A stretch of DNA of 34,549 nt from Streptomyces afghaniensis 772 (GCA_000415505.1 KE354184.1:1-34549); one strand, 5' to 3'. Shown: positions 16,527 through 26,117, counted from the first letter of the stretch. Notes: generated from the sequence alone by a model not told the origin. Numbers and translations are program-made.

Positions 16527-16678
16527 GGGTCACGCCGCCCTTTCGTCACGTTCCACGGTGCCGGATCCATTGTGGGGGTGACCACTGACAACGCCTGCCC
16601 TCGCCTGCTCCCCCGGGCCCGGCCCGTGGCCCGTCTCCGGCGTCGGCCCGGGCTTCCCTGGCGGACGAGCCGGAGGCC

Positions 16679-19600
16679 TCAGCGGCCCCGGCCGCCCTTG
16701 CCCCGGCGCCCCCGCCCCTCGTCCGGCTCGTCCTCGTGCGGTCCGAGCAGCTCGTCCGCCAGCGACGGCAGGTCGTCCAGCGGCGTCTCCTCCGCCCAGT
16801 CGGACCGCGGGCGGCGAGGCCGGCCCTCGGCGTCGACCTGGGGCAGCTCGCGCGTACGGTCCTCGGTCCCGTCGGGCCGGGCGGCCGGGGCGTCCTTCCG
16901 GAAGTACCCGGGCGGCACCCGGTCCGCGGGTTCGTCCCCGCGTACGGGCGGCAGCACGGCCGTCTCCTCGGCGTCCCCCGGCCGGACCGGAGGCAGCACG
17001 GCCGTCTCGTCGCCCGCCCCGGAGGGCACCTGGGGCAGCACCTCGGTCTCGTCCCCGGAACCGGATCCGGACCAGGACCCGGAGCTGGGGCGAACCGGCG
17101 GCAGTACCTCCGTCTCCTCCCCGCCCCCGGCGGAACCGGCGGCTTGGGCAGCTCGGCCGTCACCTCGGCGTCGGACCCACCGGAGGTCCCGCCCCGGCCC
17201 TGCTCCTCGTCCCGCACCGGGCGCAGCACAGTCGTCTCGTCCGCCGAGCCGCCCGGTGTCACCACGGGCGTGGGCACCGTCGCCGCGTCCTGAGCGGCCG
17301 TCGAACCGGAGGCACCCCGCGGGGCAGAGCTCTTCGGCCCGGCCTCCGCGGCAGCGGCCGCCGCCTCCGCCAGACGCCGGGCCTCCTCGGCCCGCAGCAG
17401 AGCCTCCTCGGCCTTGCGCTGCTTCTCCAGGCGGAGCGCCTCGGCCTCGGCGCGCAGCCGGGCCTCTTCCTCGGCCTGCTTGCGGCGCCGCTCCTCCTCG
17501 GCCTTGCGGCGGGCCTCCTCCTCGGCGCGGGCCTTCTCCTCCGCGAGGAGCCTTGCCCGCTCCTCCTCGGCCTTCTTGCGCGCTTCCTCGGCCCGCCGCC
17601 GGGCCTCCTCCGCCTGCCGTTCGGCCTCGCGCCGCTGCGCCTCCTCCAGCTCGCGCCGCTTGCGCTCCTCCTCCTCGGCGCGCAGCCTGGCGAGCTGCTC
17701 CTGGCGCTCACGCTCCAGGCGCTCCTCCTCCGCCTTGCGGGCAGCCTCTTCCTCGGCCTTCCGGCGGGCCTCCTCCTCGGCCTTCTTCCGAGCCTCCTCC
17801 TGGGCCTTGATCTCGGCCTCGGACAGCGGCAGCACCTGGTCGAGCCGGTGCCGGATGACGGTCGTGACGGCCTCGGGCTCCTGGCCCGCGTCCACCACCA
17901 GGTACCGCCCGGCGTCGGCCGCGGCCAGGGTCAGGAAACCGGCCCGCACGCGCGCGTGGAACTCGGCCGGCTCCGACTCCAGCCGGTCCGGCGCCTCGGT
18001 GAACCGCTCGCGCGCCGTCTCCGGCGCGACGTCCAGCAGGACGGTCAGATGCGGCACCAGTCCGTTCGTGGCCCAGCGGTTGATCCGGGCGATCTCGGTC
18101 GGCGACAGGTCACGGCCCGCCCCCTGGTAGGCCACGGACGAGTCGATGTACCGGTCGGAGATGACGACGGCGCCGCGCTCCAGGGCGGGTCGCACGACGG
18201 TGTCGATGTGCTCGGCCCGGTCGGCCGCGTACAGCAGCGCCTCCGCGCGGTGCGACAGGCCCTCGCTCGACACGTCCAGCAGGATCGACCGCAGCCGCTT
18301 GCCCACCGGCGTGGCCCCCGGCTCGCGCGTCAGCACGACCTCGTGGCCCTTGCCCCGGATCCACTCGGCGAGCGCCTCGGCCTGCGTGGACTTCCCGGCC
18401 CCGTCGCCGCCCTCCAGCGCGATGAAGAAACCGGAGGCGGCGGGCGCCTGGTCCGGGTCGTCGCCGCGGAGCAGCGCGTCGCGCAGGTCCTGGCGCAGCG
18501 GTACTCCGGAACGGTCGTCGACCTTGGCCAGCACCAGCGCGGCCACCGGCAGCAGCAGGGCGCCGGCCAGCATCAGCGTGAAGGCCGCGCCGCCGTGCGC
18601 GAAGACGAACTTGCCGCTCTCCAGCCGGTGCGGCCCGATCCCCGCCGCCACCACCGGGGCGATCACGGCGCCGAGCGCCACGCAGACCCGGACGACCGCG
18701 TGCAGGTGCTCCGTCGTACGGGACCGCCGGTACTCCTCGGTCTCCTGGTCGAGCAGTGTGTGGCCGATGTTGGCGGACATGCCCGCGCCGACGCCGGCCA
18801 GCGCGAGGATCAGCAGCACGCTGGTGACGTCCGGGACGAGCCCGGCGGCCAGCAGCGCGACACCGGTGAAGGCGATGGCCAGCGCGAGCAGCCGGCGGCG
18901 TGACAGGGCGGGCAGCAGCGCGGGCGCCGTACGGATGCCGACGACGACACCGCCGGTCAGCGCGCCCACGAACAGCCCGTAGAGCACGGGGCCGCCGCCC
19001 AGGTCCTTGGCGTGCAGCACGGCCACGGCGACGGCGGCGGACACCGCGGCGGCGACGGCCGCGCAGGCCAGCACCAGCAGCGGCATCACGCCGGTGCGGC
19101 CCTTGTCGGCGCCGGCGGTCGTCTTCGGGCGGCGCAGCCCCTCGAGCGGCGACCGCGCGCGCGGGGTGCGCGTGGCGGGCAGCTCCAGGAAGGTCAGCAC
19201 GGACAGGGAGGCGGCGAACAGCCCCGCCGCCACGTAGGAGGCGAGGGCCGCCTGGTGCTGCCCGAACCAGTCGATGCCGGCGCCCAGGAGGTTGTTGAAC
19301 AGGGACGCGACGACGAGCGCGACGGCCGCGAGCGGGATCGCGACGAAGCCGGTGCGCAGCGACAGGCGGCGCAGCGCGTCCATGTGGTCCGGCAGCGGCC
19401 GGACCGTCGCGCCTTCCGGCGGCGGGGGCGGCAGCAGCGCGGGGGCCGCGCTCTCGCGGCACACCGTCCAGAACCGCTCGGCGACTCCGGTCACGAAGGC
19501 CGTGACGAGGAGGACGGCCAGCGCGTCCTCGGGCGTCCAGTCGATCCACAGCGGCGCGACGATGAGCAGCGCCGCACGCAGCCCGTCCGCGCCCACCATG

Positions 19601-19956
19601 GTCCAGCGGCGGTCCAGCGGGCCGTCCTGGGAGGTGAGCGCGGTGAGCGGGCCGAGGAGCACGGCGCCGAACAGGAGCGTCGCCAGGATGCGCACCCCGA
19701 AAACGGTCGCCACTGCGAACGCCACGCCCCGGTAGCCGCCCCCGAACGAGCCCTCGGCGACAGCCGCTTGGAGGGCGAGGACGACCAGCACGAGAAGGGC
19801 GAGGGTGTCGCCCACGCCGCCCACGAGCTGCGCGCTCCACAACCGCTTCAACTGCGGACGGCGCAGCAGGGCGCGGACGGCACGCTCGCGGGAGTCCGCG
19901 ACAAGGGCGTCGTCAGGGGCCGGCTGAGAGGCCGTTGGATGCTCGGCTCGCGTCAT
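16679..19956 (-). CDS. tmk: MFS transporter-like domain fused to thymidylate kinase, with coiled coil and repeat tail; frameshift near the tail
   Basis: A giant dTMP kinase of about 1,092 residues after correcting one frameshift. Residues 1-490: MFS-like membrane domain with about ten to twelve helices (LKRLWSAQLVGGVGDTLALL at the start). About 508-705: the kinase, with P-loop GGDGAGKST near 513-521, REPGATPVG, and DRYIDSSVAYQG near 600 (DRx motif and LID region); it phosphorylates dTMP to dTDP. About 711-870: a long charged coiled coil of KAEEEARR-type repeats. Then a low-complexity tail with five copies of (D/E)ETxVLPxV(R). The frame breaks near 17117-17128 (C/G runs); the correct tail ends at 16679 with RGRRGKGGRGR. 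Without correction the tail becomes Arg-rich nonsense. Start ATG at 19956; a -10-like TAGGCT lies 6 bases upstream with no Shine-Dalgarno site, suggesting leaderless translation. Confidence 0.92.
16940..17242 (-). repeat. Five (D/E)ETxVLPxV(R) repeats in the tmk tail
   Basis: Read on the minus strand, DETTVLRPVR, EETEVLPPVR, DETEVLPQV, DETAVLPPVR and EETAVLPPVR occur in order, separated by Gly/Ser/Pro/Arg-rich linkers. The frameshift falls between the first and second copies. Each copy has the Thr-x-x-Val/Leu spacing recognised by FHA domains after threonine phosphorylation. Confidence 0.75.
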
Positions 19957-20065
19957 GCGTTCAGCCTATCGGGAGCCACCGACACCCCGGGAAGCCCGGC
20001 CTGGCATGCGCACGCCCCGACACCGAAGTGTTGCCGGGGCGTTCGCTTTCCGAACCCTGGGCGAA

Positions 20066-20090
20066 GATCCGGACCTTGGAGGTCCGGATT
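20066..20090 (-). terminator. Possible terminator of topA
   Basis: A perfect 10-bp stem ATCCGGACCT/AGGTCCGGAT with a 3-base loop, about 45 bases after the topA stop. The gap 20090-20130 also carries three CGAACGG-type direct repeats. Confidence 0.6.
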
Positions 20091-20133
20091 CCGAACGGGT
20101 CCCGCGGGATCCCGAACGGGCCCTGAACGGTCC

Positions 20134-22965
20134 TCAGTCCTCCGCCGGCTCGGAGGCGGTCGCCGTCTTGGCGGCCGCCTTCTTCGCGGTGGTGGTCTTC
20201 TTGGCCGTCGTCTTCTTCGCGGTCGTGGTCTTCTTCGCCGCGGTCTTCTTGGCCGCCGTCGTCTTCTTCGCCGGAGCCTTCTTGGCCGCCTTCTTCGCAG
20301 TCTTCTTCGCGGGCCCCTTCGCGCGCTTCTCGGCGAGCAGCTCGAAACCGCGCTCCGGGGTGATCGTCTCGACGCTGTCACCGGAGCGCAGGGTCGCGTT
20401 GGTCTCGCCGTCGGTGACGTACGGCCCGAAGCGGCCGTCCTTGACGACGACCGGCTTCTCGCTCACCGGGTCGGTGCCCAGCTCCTTCAGCGGCGGCTTG
20501 GCGGCCGCCCGGCCACGCTGCTTCGGCTGGGCGTAGATCGCCAGCGCCTCCTCCAGCGTGATCGTGAAGAGCTGCTCCTCGGCCTGGAGCGAGCGCGAGT
20601 CCGTGCCCTTCTTCAGATACGGGCCGTAGCGGCCGTTCTGCGCGGTGATCTCCTGGCCCTCGGCATCGGTGCCGACGACGCGCGGCAGCGACATCAGCTT
20701 CAGGGCGTCGTCGAGGGTCACCGTGTCCAGGGACATCGTCTTGAACAGGGACGCCGTGCGCGGCTTGACCGCGTTCTTGCCCGTCTTCGGGGTGCCCTCG
20801 GGGAGGATCTCCGTCACGTACGGGCCGTAGCGGCCGTCCTTGGCGACGATGGTGTGGCCGGTGGCCGGGTCCGTGCCCAGCTCGTAGTCGCCGCTCGGCT
20901 TGGCGAGCAGCTCCTCCGCGAGGTCCACGGTCAGCTCGTCCGGCGCCAGGTCGTCCGGGATGTCGGCGCGCTGGTGCTGCTCGGTGTCCTTCTCGCCGCG
21001 CTCGATGTACGGCCCGTAGCGGCCGACCCGCAGCACGATGTCGTTGCCCACCGGGAACGACGACACCTCGCGCGCGTCGATCGCGCCCAGGTCGGTCACG
21101 AGTTCCTTGAGGCCGCCGAGGTGGTCCCCGTCGCCGTTGCCGGCGTCGGCGGCACCGCCCCCGCCTGTGCCCTCACCGAAGTAGAACCGCTTCAGCCACG
21201 GCACGGACTGCGCCTCACCGCGGGCGATGCGGTCGAGGTCGTCCTCCATCTTGGCGGTGAAGTCGTAGTCGACGAGCCGCCCGAAGTGCTTCTCCAGGAG
21301 GTTGACCACGGCGAAGGACAGGAAGGACGGGACGAGCGCCGTGCCCTTCTTGAACACGTAGCCGCGGTCCAGGATCGTGCCGATGATCGACGCGTACGTC
21401 GACGGGCGGCCGATCTCGCGCTCTTCCAGCTCCTTGACCAGGGAGGCCTCGGTGTAGCGGGCCGGAGGCTTGGTGGCGTGCCCGTCGACCGTGATCTCCT
21501 CGGCGCTCAGGGCGTCACCCTCGGAGACCTGGGGCAGCCGGCGCTCGCGGTCGTCGAGCTCGGCGTTCGGGTCGTCGGCACCCTCGACGTAGGCCTTGAG
21601 GAAGCCGTGGAAGGTGATCGTCTTGCCGGACGCGCTGAACTCGACGTCCCGGCCGTCGGCCGCCGTGCCGCCGATCTTCACCGTGACGCTGTTGCCGGTC
21701 GCGTCCTTCATCTGGGAGGCGACGGTCCGCTTCCAGATCAGCTCGTACAGCTTGAACTGGTCGCCGGTCAGTCCGGTCTCGGCAGGCGTGCGGAAACGAT
21801 CACCCGAGGGGCGGATCGCCTCGTGGGCCTCCTGCGCGTTCTTGACCTTCCCGGCGTACGTCCTCGGCTGCGGCGGCAGATAGTCGGCGCCGTACAGCTG
21901 CGTGACCTGGGCGCGGGCGGCGGCGACCGCCGTGTCGCTCAGGGTCGTGGAGTCCGTACGCATGTACGTGATGTAGCCGTTCTCGTACAGCTTCTGGGCG
22001 ATCTGCATCGTCGCCTTCGCGCCGAAGCCGAGCTTGCGGCTGGCCTCCTGCTGCAACGTCGTCGTACGGAACGGGGCGTACGGCGAGCGGCGATAGGGCT
22101 TGGACTCGACGGACCGGACCGCGAAGCTCGTGTTCTCCAGGGCTGCGGCCAGGGCGCGGGCGTTCGCCTCGTCGAGGTGGAGGGTGTTCGCGCTCTTCAG
22201 CTGTCCCAGGGAGTCGAAGTCGCGGCCCTGCGCGACCCGCCTGCCGTCGACGGTCTGGAGGCGTGCGACCAGCGACGACGGGTCCGACGAGTCTCCCGCA
22301 CGGCCGGTCGCGAAGGTGCCCGTCAGGTCCCAGTACTCAGCCGAACGGAAGGCGATGCGCTCGCGTTCCCGCTCGACGACGAGCCGCGTGGCGACCGACT
22401 GGACTCGGCCCGCGGACAGCCGCGGCATGACCTTCTTCCACAGGACCGGCGAGACCTCGTAACCGTAGAGACGGTCGAGGATGCGGCGGGTCTCCTGGGC
22501 GTCGACGAGCTTCTGGTTGAGCTGGCGCGGGTTGGCCACGGCGGCCTGGATCGCGGCCTTGGTGATCTCGTGGAAGACCATCCGCTTGACCGGGACCTTG
22601 GGCTTGAGCACCTCCTGGAGGTGCCAGGCGATGGCCTCGCCCTCGCGGTCCTCATCGGTGGCGAGGAAGAGCTCGTCGGAGTCCTTCAGCAGATCCTTGA
22701 GCTTCTTGACCTGCGCCTTCTTATCGGCGTTGACCACATAGATCGGCTGGAAGTCGTGTTCGACGTCCACACCGAGGCGGCGGACCTCGCCGGTGTACTT
22801 CTCGGGCACCTCGGCAGCGCCGTTGGGAAGGTCGCGGATGTGCCCGACGCTCGCCTCGACTACGTAGCCGGGGCCCAGGTAGCCCTTGATCGTCTTCGCC
22901 TTGGCAGGCGACTCGACGATGACGAGTCGGCGGCCGCCCTGTGCGGTCTCGCTGGTCGGGGACAA
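20134..22965 (-). CDS. topA: DNA topoisomerase I (type IA)
   Basis: 943 residues from the TTG at 22965 (LSPTSETAQGGRRLVIVESP). Relaxes negative supercoils. TOPRIM domain with VESPAKAK at the start and DEDREGE near 103; active-site Tyr near 334 in YITYMRTDS; LSAGRVQSV core motif. The C-terminal domain has four GRYGPY-type TopC repeats (VGRYGPYIERG, DGRYGPYVTE, NGRYGPYLKKG, DGRFGPYVTDG) and no cysteine zinc fingers. It ends in a Lys-Thr-Ala-rich tail of AKKTTAKK repeats, described in Streptomyces TopA as DNA-binding and processivity-promoting. The frame is open upstream to 23097, but those residues are Arg/Pro-rich and the homologous N-terminus begins at the TTG. tmk and holB follow downstream on the same strand. 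Confidence 0.96.
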   Translation of the reverse strand: MSPTSETAQGGRRLVIVESPAKAKTIKGYLGPGYVVEASVGHIRDLPNGAAEVPEKYTGEVRRLGVDVEHDFQPIYVVNADKKAQVKKLKDLLKDSDELFLATDEDREGEAIAWHLQEVLKPKVPVKRMVFHEITKAAIQAAVANPRQLNQKLVDAQETRRILDRLYGYEVSPVLWKKVMPRLSAGRVQSVATRLVVERERERIAFRSAEYWDLTGTFATGRAGDSSDPSSLVARLQTVDGRRVAQGRDFDSLGQLKSANTLHLDEANARALAAALENTSFAVRSVESKPYRRSPYAPFRTTTLQQEASRKLGFGAKATMQIAQKLYENGYITYMRTDSTTLSDTAVAAARAQVTQLYGADYLPPQPRTYAGKVKNAQEAHEAIRPSGDRFRTPAETGLTGDQFKLYELIWKRTVASQMKDATGNSVTVKIGGTAADGRDVEFSASGKTITFHGFLKAYVEGADDPNAELDDRERRLPQVSEGDALSAEEITVDGHATKPPARYTEASLVKELEEREIGRPSTYASIIGTILDRGYVFKKGTALVPSFLSFAVVNLLEKHFGRLVDYDFTAKMEDDLDRIARGEAQSVPWLKRFYFGEGTGGGGAADAGNGDGDHLGGLKELVTDLGAIDAREVSSFPVGNDIVLRVGRYGPYIERGEKDTEQHQRADIPDDLAPDELTVDLAEELLAKPSGDYELGTDPATGHTIVAKDGRYGPYVTEILPEGTPKTGKNAVKPRTASLFKTMSLDTVTLDDALKLMSLPRVVGTDAEGQEITAQNGRYGPYLKKGTDSRSLQAEEQLFTITLEEALAIYAQPKQRGRAAAKPPLKELGTDPVSEKPVVVKDGRFGPYVTDGETNATLRSGDSVETITPERGFELLAEKRAKGPAKKTAKKAAKKAPAKKTTAAKKTAAKKTTTAKKTTAKKTTTAKKAAAKTATASEPAED
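20158..20325 (-). repeat. Lysine-rich repeats encoding the TopA tail
   Basis: Irregular repeats around TTCTTCGCGGTCGTGG on the plus strand encode tandem AKKT, AAKK and TTAKK units at the TopA C-terminus. Confidence 0.85.
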
Positions 22966-23042
22966 CTTCGCTCTTCTCTCCGGTCGACGCTGGGGCCTCC
23001 CCAGGGTTCGCCTCCCGGGGTCGGGTCGTGGTGACGCTGCGG

Positions 23043-23073
23043 AGTGTGACGGTACATCCCGCCCCCGTGTCAA
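23043..23073 (-). promoter_or_regulatory. Possible topA promoter
   Basis: On the minus strand TTGACA (23073-23068) is a full -35 consensus. The best downstream -10-like hexamer, CACACT (23048-23043), is 19 bp away, longer than ideal. It lies about 80 bp upstream of the TTG start. Confidence 0.35.
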
Positions 23074-23211
23074 ACGGGAAAAGCCCGCAACGGCCACTCG
23101 AACGGTAACCCGACTACCACCATTCCTGCCGCCCGGAGTGCCCGGAGCCGGCCCGGGCCCATGCGGAGGGCAACCTCTCGGTCACCCACAGGCGCGGCGC
23201 CGGCACGGGCC

Positions 23212-23409
23212 TCAGAGGCGGGTGAAGCACCAGGTTCCGGCCGCCAGGGCCAGCACCGCGACGACGCTCGCGAGGGTCGCCGACGCGACGGGGCTCACGC
23301 CCTGGGCGACGGGCCGATGCCGGCGGACGCATGTCACGGTCCACGCCAGCAGTCCGCCTCCGAACAGGGAGAACACCGCTCCCGCGAAGATCGCCGGTTC
23401 GCTCTCCAT
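23212..23409 (-). CDS. Small membrane protein, unknown function
   Basis: 65 residues from the ATG at 23409. Two predicted membrane helices (IFAGAVFSLFGGGLLAWTVT and ASATLASVVAVLALAAGTW) flank a basic loop (CVRRHRPVAQ), a typical hairpin topology. An upstream in-frame extension to 23544 looks non-coding. The position between the methyltransferase gene and topA matches a small hypothetical gene at this place in S. coelicolor (SCO3544, from memory). No family function is known to me. A GGGG stretch lies about 10 bases before the ATG, a weak ribosome site. Confidence 0.65.
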   Translation of the reverse strand: MESEPAIFAGAVFSLFGGGLLAWTVTCVRRHRPVAQGVSPVASATLASVVAVLALAAGTWCFTRL

Positions 23410-23711
23410 GGCTCGCCGTGCCCCTTTTCTCCGGTCCGCGTCTCCCCAGCCACGGGAGGCTGACACGCGTGGGCGGCGGGCAGGCGAACCGGAGGTGAAC
23501 GCCGGGGCGACACAGCTGCGGATCGGGGACTTCCGACCCCCCACGGACCGTTTCGGGCGAGGTGTTCAAATCGACTCGAATTTGTTGGCGAGTCTCCTCG
23601 ACGAGGGCCCCGTGGTGTGTGGGACGGGGGCGGTGGGACGTGAGGGGTGAGCGCGGAGCGTGCACCGTGGGGCGCTGGTGGTCCCCTCGGCAGGGGTGCC
23701 TGCCGGGTCCC
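23410..23711. other. 302-bp intergenic region between the methyltransferase and the small membrane protein
   Basis: No convincing gene. A local AT-rich island at 23566-23590 contains the near-symmetric CAAATCGA...TCGAATTTG and may be part of the promoter of the small membrane protein. The hairpin at 23689-23704 closes the methyltransferase transcript. Confidence 0.5.
23689..23704 (-). terminator. Short hairpin after the methyltransferase gene
   Basis: GGCAGG/CCTGCC, a perfect 6-bp stem with loop GGTG, starting 7 bases beyond the stop codon. Confidence 0.35.
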
Positions 23712-25241
23712 TCAGCGGACCGGCTCCAGGAATCCCTGCTCGACGAGCAGCCGGATCTGCGCCGGAGTGCGGTCGCGCAGCAGCACCGGGTCCTCGCCGA
23801 TCAGCTGGGCGATGGCGTCGAGGATGCGACCGGCGCTCATCGTGCCGTCGCACACGCCCGCGAAGCCCGCGCCGACCGTGTCCACCCGGGTCGCCCTCCG
23901 CATGCCGCGGTTCTGGCGCAGCACGACATGCTCGGGGTCCTCCGCGCCGGGCAGCCCGACCTGTTCCTGTACGACCTCCGCGCCGAGCCGGAAGTGTCCT
24001 TCGAGCAGGGCGGCGTCGTCGTGGTCGCGCAGGTAGTCGAGCCGGTCGAAGTGGGCCCGGATGGTGTCCCCGAGCGGCTGCTCGACCGGATGCGGCCACT
24101 CCTCCACCGTGACCGAGGGCACGGCGGCGCCCGTCCTGCGCAGGGTGATCCAGCCGAAGCCGACGGCCTTCACCTTGCGCGCCTCGAACTCGTCGAGCCA
24201 TGCGTCGTACCGCGCCTGGTACTCCGCCACGTCCTCACGGTGGTCGCCCGCGTCCCGCAGCCACAGCTCGGCGTACTGATTGACGTCCTGTACCTCGCGC
24301 TGCACGATCCACGCGTCGCAGCCCCGGGGCACCCACGCCCTGAGCCGGTCCTGCCAGTCCTCCCCTTCCACGTGCTGCCAGTTGGCGAGGAACTGCGCGA
24401 ACCCGCCCTCGTTCAGCCGCTCCCCCGCCTCCTGAACGAGCGTGCGGCACAGATCGTCCCCGCCCATCCCGCCGTCGCGGTAGGTGAGCCGGGCGCCGGG
24501 AGAGATCACGAACGGCGGGTTCGAGACGATCAGGTCGTACTTCTCGTCGTCCCGCACCGGCTCGAACAGGGAGCCCTCGCGCAGCTCGGCGGCCGGAGTG
24601 CCGGACAGCGCCAGGGTGAGGGCGGTGATGTGCAGCGCGCGCGGGTTGAGGTCGGTGGCCGTCACGCGCGTGGCGTGATGGGCGGCGTGCAGCGCCTGGA
24701 TGCCGGAGCCGGTGCCGAGGTCGAGCGCGGCGGCGACGGGCGTACGGACCGTGATGCCGGCGAGGGTCGTGGAGGCGCCGCCGACTCCCAGGACGACTCC
24801 CTCGTCACGCCGGCCGATCCCGCCGGCGCCACCGACCGCGCAGCCCAGGTCCGACACGATGAACCAGTCCTCGCCGCCCGGCCCGCCGTACGGCCGTACG
24901 TCCACGGTGGCGGCGAGCTCGTCGCCACCGACGCGCGTCAGCCAGCCGCTCTCCAGGCAGGCCTCGACGGGCAGGACGTCCGCCACGCGCGCGCGGGGCA
25001 CGGGCTGCTGAAGGAGGAACAGCCGGACGAGCAACTCCAGCGGCGTGTCCCCCCGGGTCGCCCGGAGCGCGGGCACGGTCTCGCTCCGGGCCAGGGCCGC
25101 GTACGCGGGGGCGCCGAGCAGTTCGAGCAGCCCGTCGGCGGTGAAGGAGGCTCCGAGCAGGGCGTCCCGGAGCCGGGCGGCGACATCGGGACGGTCGGAG
25201 GAGGGCAGCGGGGACAGGGGTGACTGGCTGGCGTTACTCAC
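23712..25241 (-). CDS. Class I SAM-dependent methyltransferase, NPPF type (DUF7059-like N-terminus)
   Basis: 509 residues from the GTG at 25241. The N-terminal ~150 residues (LRDALLGASFTADGLLELLG) resemble the all-alpha DUF7059-type region of actinobacterial methyltransferases. The central catalytic fold has SAM motif I LDLGTGSGIQALHAA, acidic motif TATDLNPRALHIT and the catalytic motif VSNPPFVISPG. NPPF/NPPY enzymes methylate amino nitrogens: adenine or guanine in rRNA (RsmC-like) or glutamine (PrmC-like). The substrate here is unknown. The C-terminal part (VEEWPHPVEQPLGDTIRAHF) is family-specific. The start is weakly supported: GGGGGC lies immediately before the GTG, and longer starts look non-coding. 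It is followed by a hairpin and by the small membrane protein gene on the same strand. Confidence 0.85.
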   Translation of the reverse strand: MSNASQSPLSPLPSSDRPDVAARLRDALLGASFTADGLLELLGAPAYAALARSETVPALRATRGDTPLELLVRLFLLQQPVPRARVADVLPVEACLESGWLTRVGGDELAATVDVRPYGGPGGEDWFIVSDLGCAVGGAGGIGRRDEGVVLGVGGASTTLAGITVRTPVAAALDLGTGSGIQALHAAHHATRVTATDLNPRALHITALTLALSGTPAAELREGSLFEPVRDDEKYDLIVSNPPFVISPGARLTYRDGGMGGDDLCRTLVQEAGERLNEGGFAQFLANWQHVEGEDWQDRLRAWVPRGCDAWIVQREVQDVNQYAELWLRDAGDHREDVAEYQARYDAWLDEFEARKVKAVGFGWITLRRTGAAVPSVTVEEWPHPVEQPLGDTIRAHFDRLDYLRDHDDAALLEGHFRLGAEVVQEQVGLPGAEDPEHVVLRQNRGMRRATRVDTVGAGFAGVCDGTMSAGRILDAIAQLIGEDPVLLRDRTPAQIRLLVEQGFLEPVR

Positions 25242-25274
25242 GCCCCCATTGTGGCCGCCGACACCGGTATCGCA

Positions 25275-25300
25275 CGCGCCCGTGCCGGGCAACGGGCGCG
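25275..25300 (-). terminator. Probable terminator of the lipoprotein gene
   Basis: A 9-bp stem (CGCGCCCGT/ACGGGCGCG) around an 8-base loop, about 70 bases after the lipoprotein stop and before the methyltransferase start. Confidence 0.5.
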
Positions 25301-25369
25301 GCTCGGCGGACCGCCCGGGCAATCACTCTGATACTCGGCAGTCCCGCCCGCCTCGGAAATGCTCCTCGC

Positions 25370-25933
25370 TCAGCTCTGGGTCGCCGGCGCCGTGGCCGCC
25401 TTGCAGCTGTCCTGCCGGGCCATCGCCTGGCCGACCTCGCCCTCCTCCAGGGTCCGGAGCGCGTCGTTCCCGCTCTTGCCCAGCTTGTCGAGCTCCGTGG
25501 CGATGTCCTTGAGGCCGTCCGCGAACTTGCCCTGGTCCTTGGTGTCGAGCCCGTCGACCTGCTTCTTCAGGGAGGCGTACGAGGAGGAGATCGCGTTGAG
25601 CTCCTTGACGGCGTCCTGCTGCTTCTTCTCGCCGTTCTCGACGTCCGGCGCCCCGGCCTTGGTCACCGCGGCCCCGATGGCCTTGTAGGCGTCGGACATG
25701 TCCTGGAAGGCCTGTGCGTCGGTCTTCTGGACGTCCTCCGGCTTGCTGTTGTCCGAGGTTTCCTTCTGGATCGAGGCATTGGCCGACTCGATCTTCTTGG
25801 CCTGCGGCTGCACGGCGTCGCAGACCTCCTTGGCCCAGGAGTCCAGCTTCTCGTTGTCGTCGCCGCCGCACCCCGACAGCGCCAGTACCAGTACCGCACC
25901 GCCGGACAGTGCGGCCGCGAGCTTCTTGTTCAC
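25370..25933 (-). CDS. Small lipoprotein, unknown function
   Basis: 187 residues from the GTG at 25933, preceded by GGAAGGGA at a workable distance; an ATG at 25951 is an alternative. Signal peptide and lipobox VLALSGC near residue 22 predict export and lipid anchoring. The mature protein is helical and highly charged (DSWAKEVCDAVQPQAKKIES; KKQVDGLDTKDQGKF) with two cysteines far apart (KEVCDAV and RQDSCKAA), likely forming a disulfide. No enzymatic motif is seen. It corresponds in position to SCO3546 in S. coelicolor (from memory). It lies downstream of hppA on the same strand, separated by a terminator. Confidence 0.85.
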   Translation of the reverse strand: MNKKLAAALSGGAVLVLALSGCGGDDNEKLDSWAKEVCDAVQPQAKKIESANASIQKETSDNSKPEDVQKTDAQAFQDMSDAYKAIGAAVTKAGAPDVENGEKKQQDAVKELNAISSSYASLKKQVDGLDTKDQGKFADGLKDIATELDKLGKSGNDALRTLEEGEVGQAMARQDSCKAATAPATQS

Positions 25934-26079
25934 CGGTTTGGTCCCTTCCATGGCTCTCGGCCCCGGAACATACACGCCAGATGCACGGCAACCGCACGCC
26001 GAACGTCTATTAAGACCCTTTTGTAACCTTTTGCACCAAGCGAGAGAAGCCTCACGACGCGATGGTGCACACACACAGA

Positions 26080-26117
26080 GCGGGCGGGCGACGCGTCAAC
26101 GCGCGCCGCCCGCCCGC
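26080..26117 (-). terminator. Terminator of hppA
   Basis: An 11-bp perfect stem (GCGGGCGGGCG/CGCCCGCCCGC) with a 16-base loop that itself can form a GCGT/ACGC mini-stem, about 30 bases after the hppA stop. Confidence 0.65.

Noticed and set aside
16546-16678. Continuation of tmk to 16546 in the uncorrected frame
   Set aside because: The residues are Arg/Pro-rich nonsense; the repeat frame ends properly at 16679.
19012-23034. 1,340-residue open frame on the plus strand
   Set aside because: It is antisense to topA and tmk; the reading is a shadow of their GC3 bias.
22966-23097. N-terminal extension of topA
   Set aside because: Arg/Pro-rich sequence not found in TopA; the homologous protein starts at the TTG.
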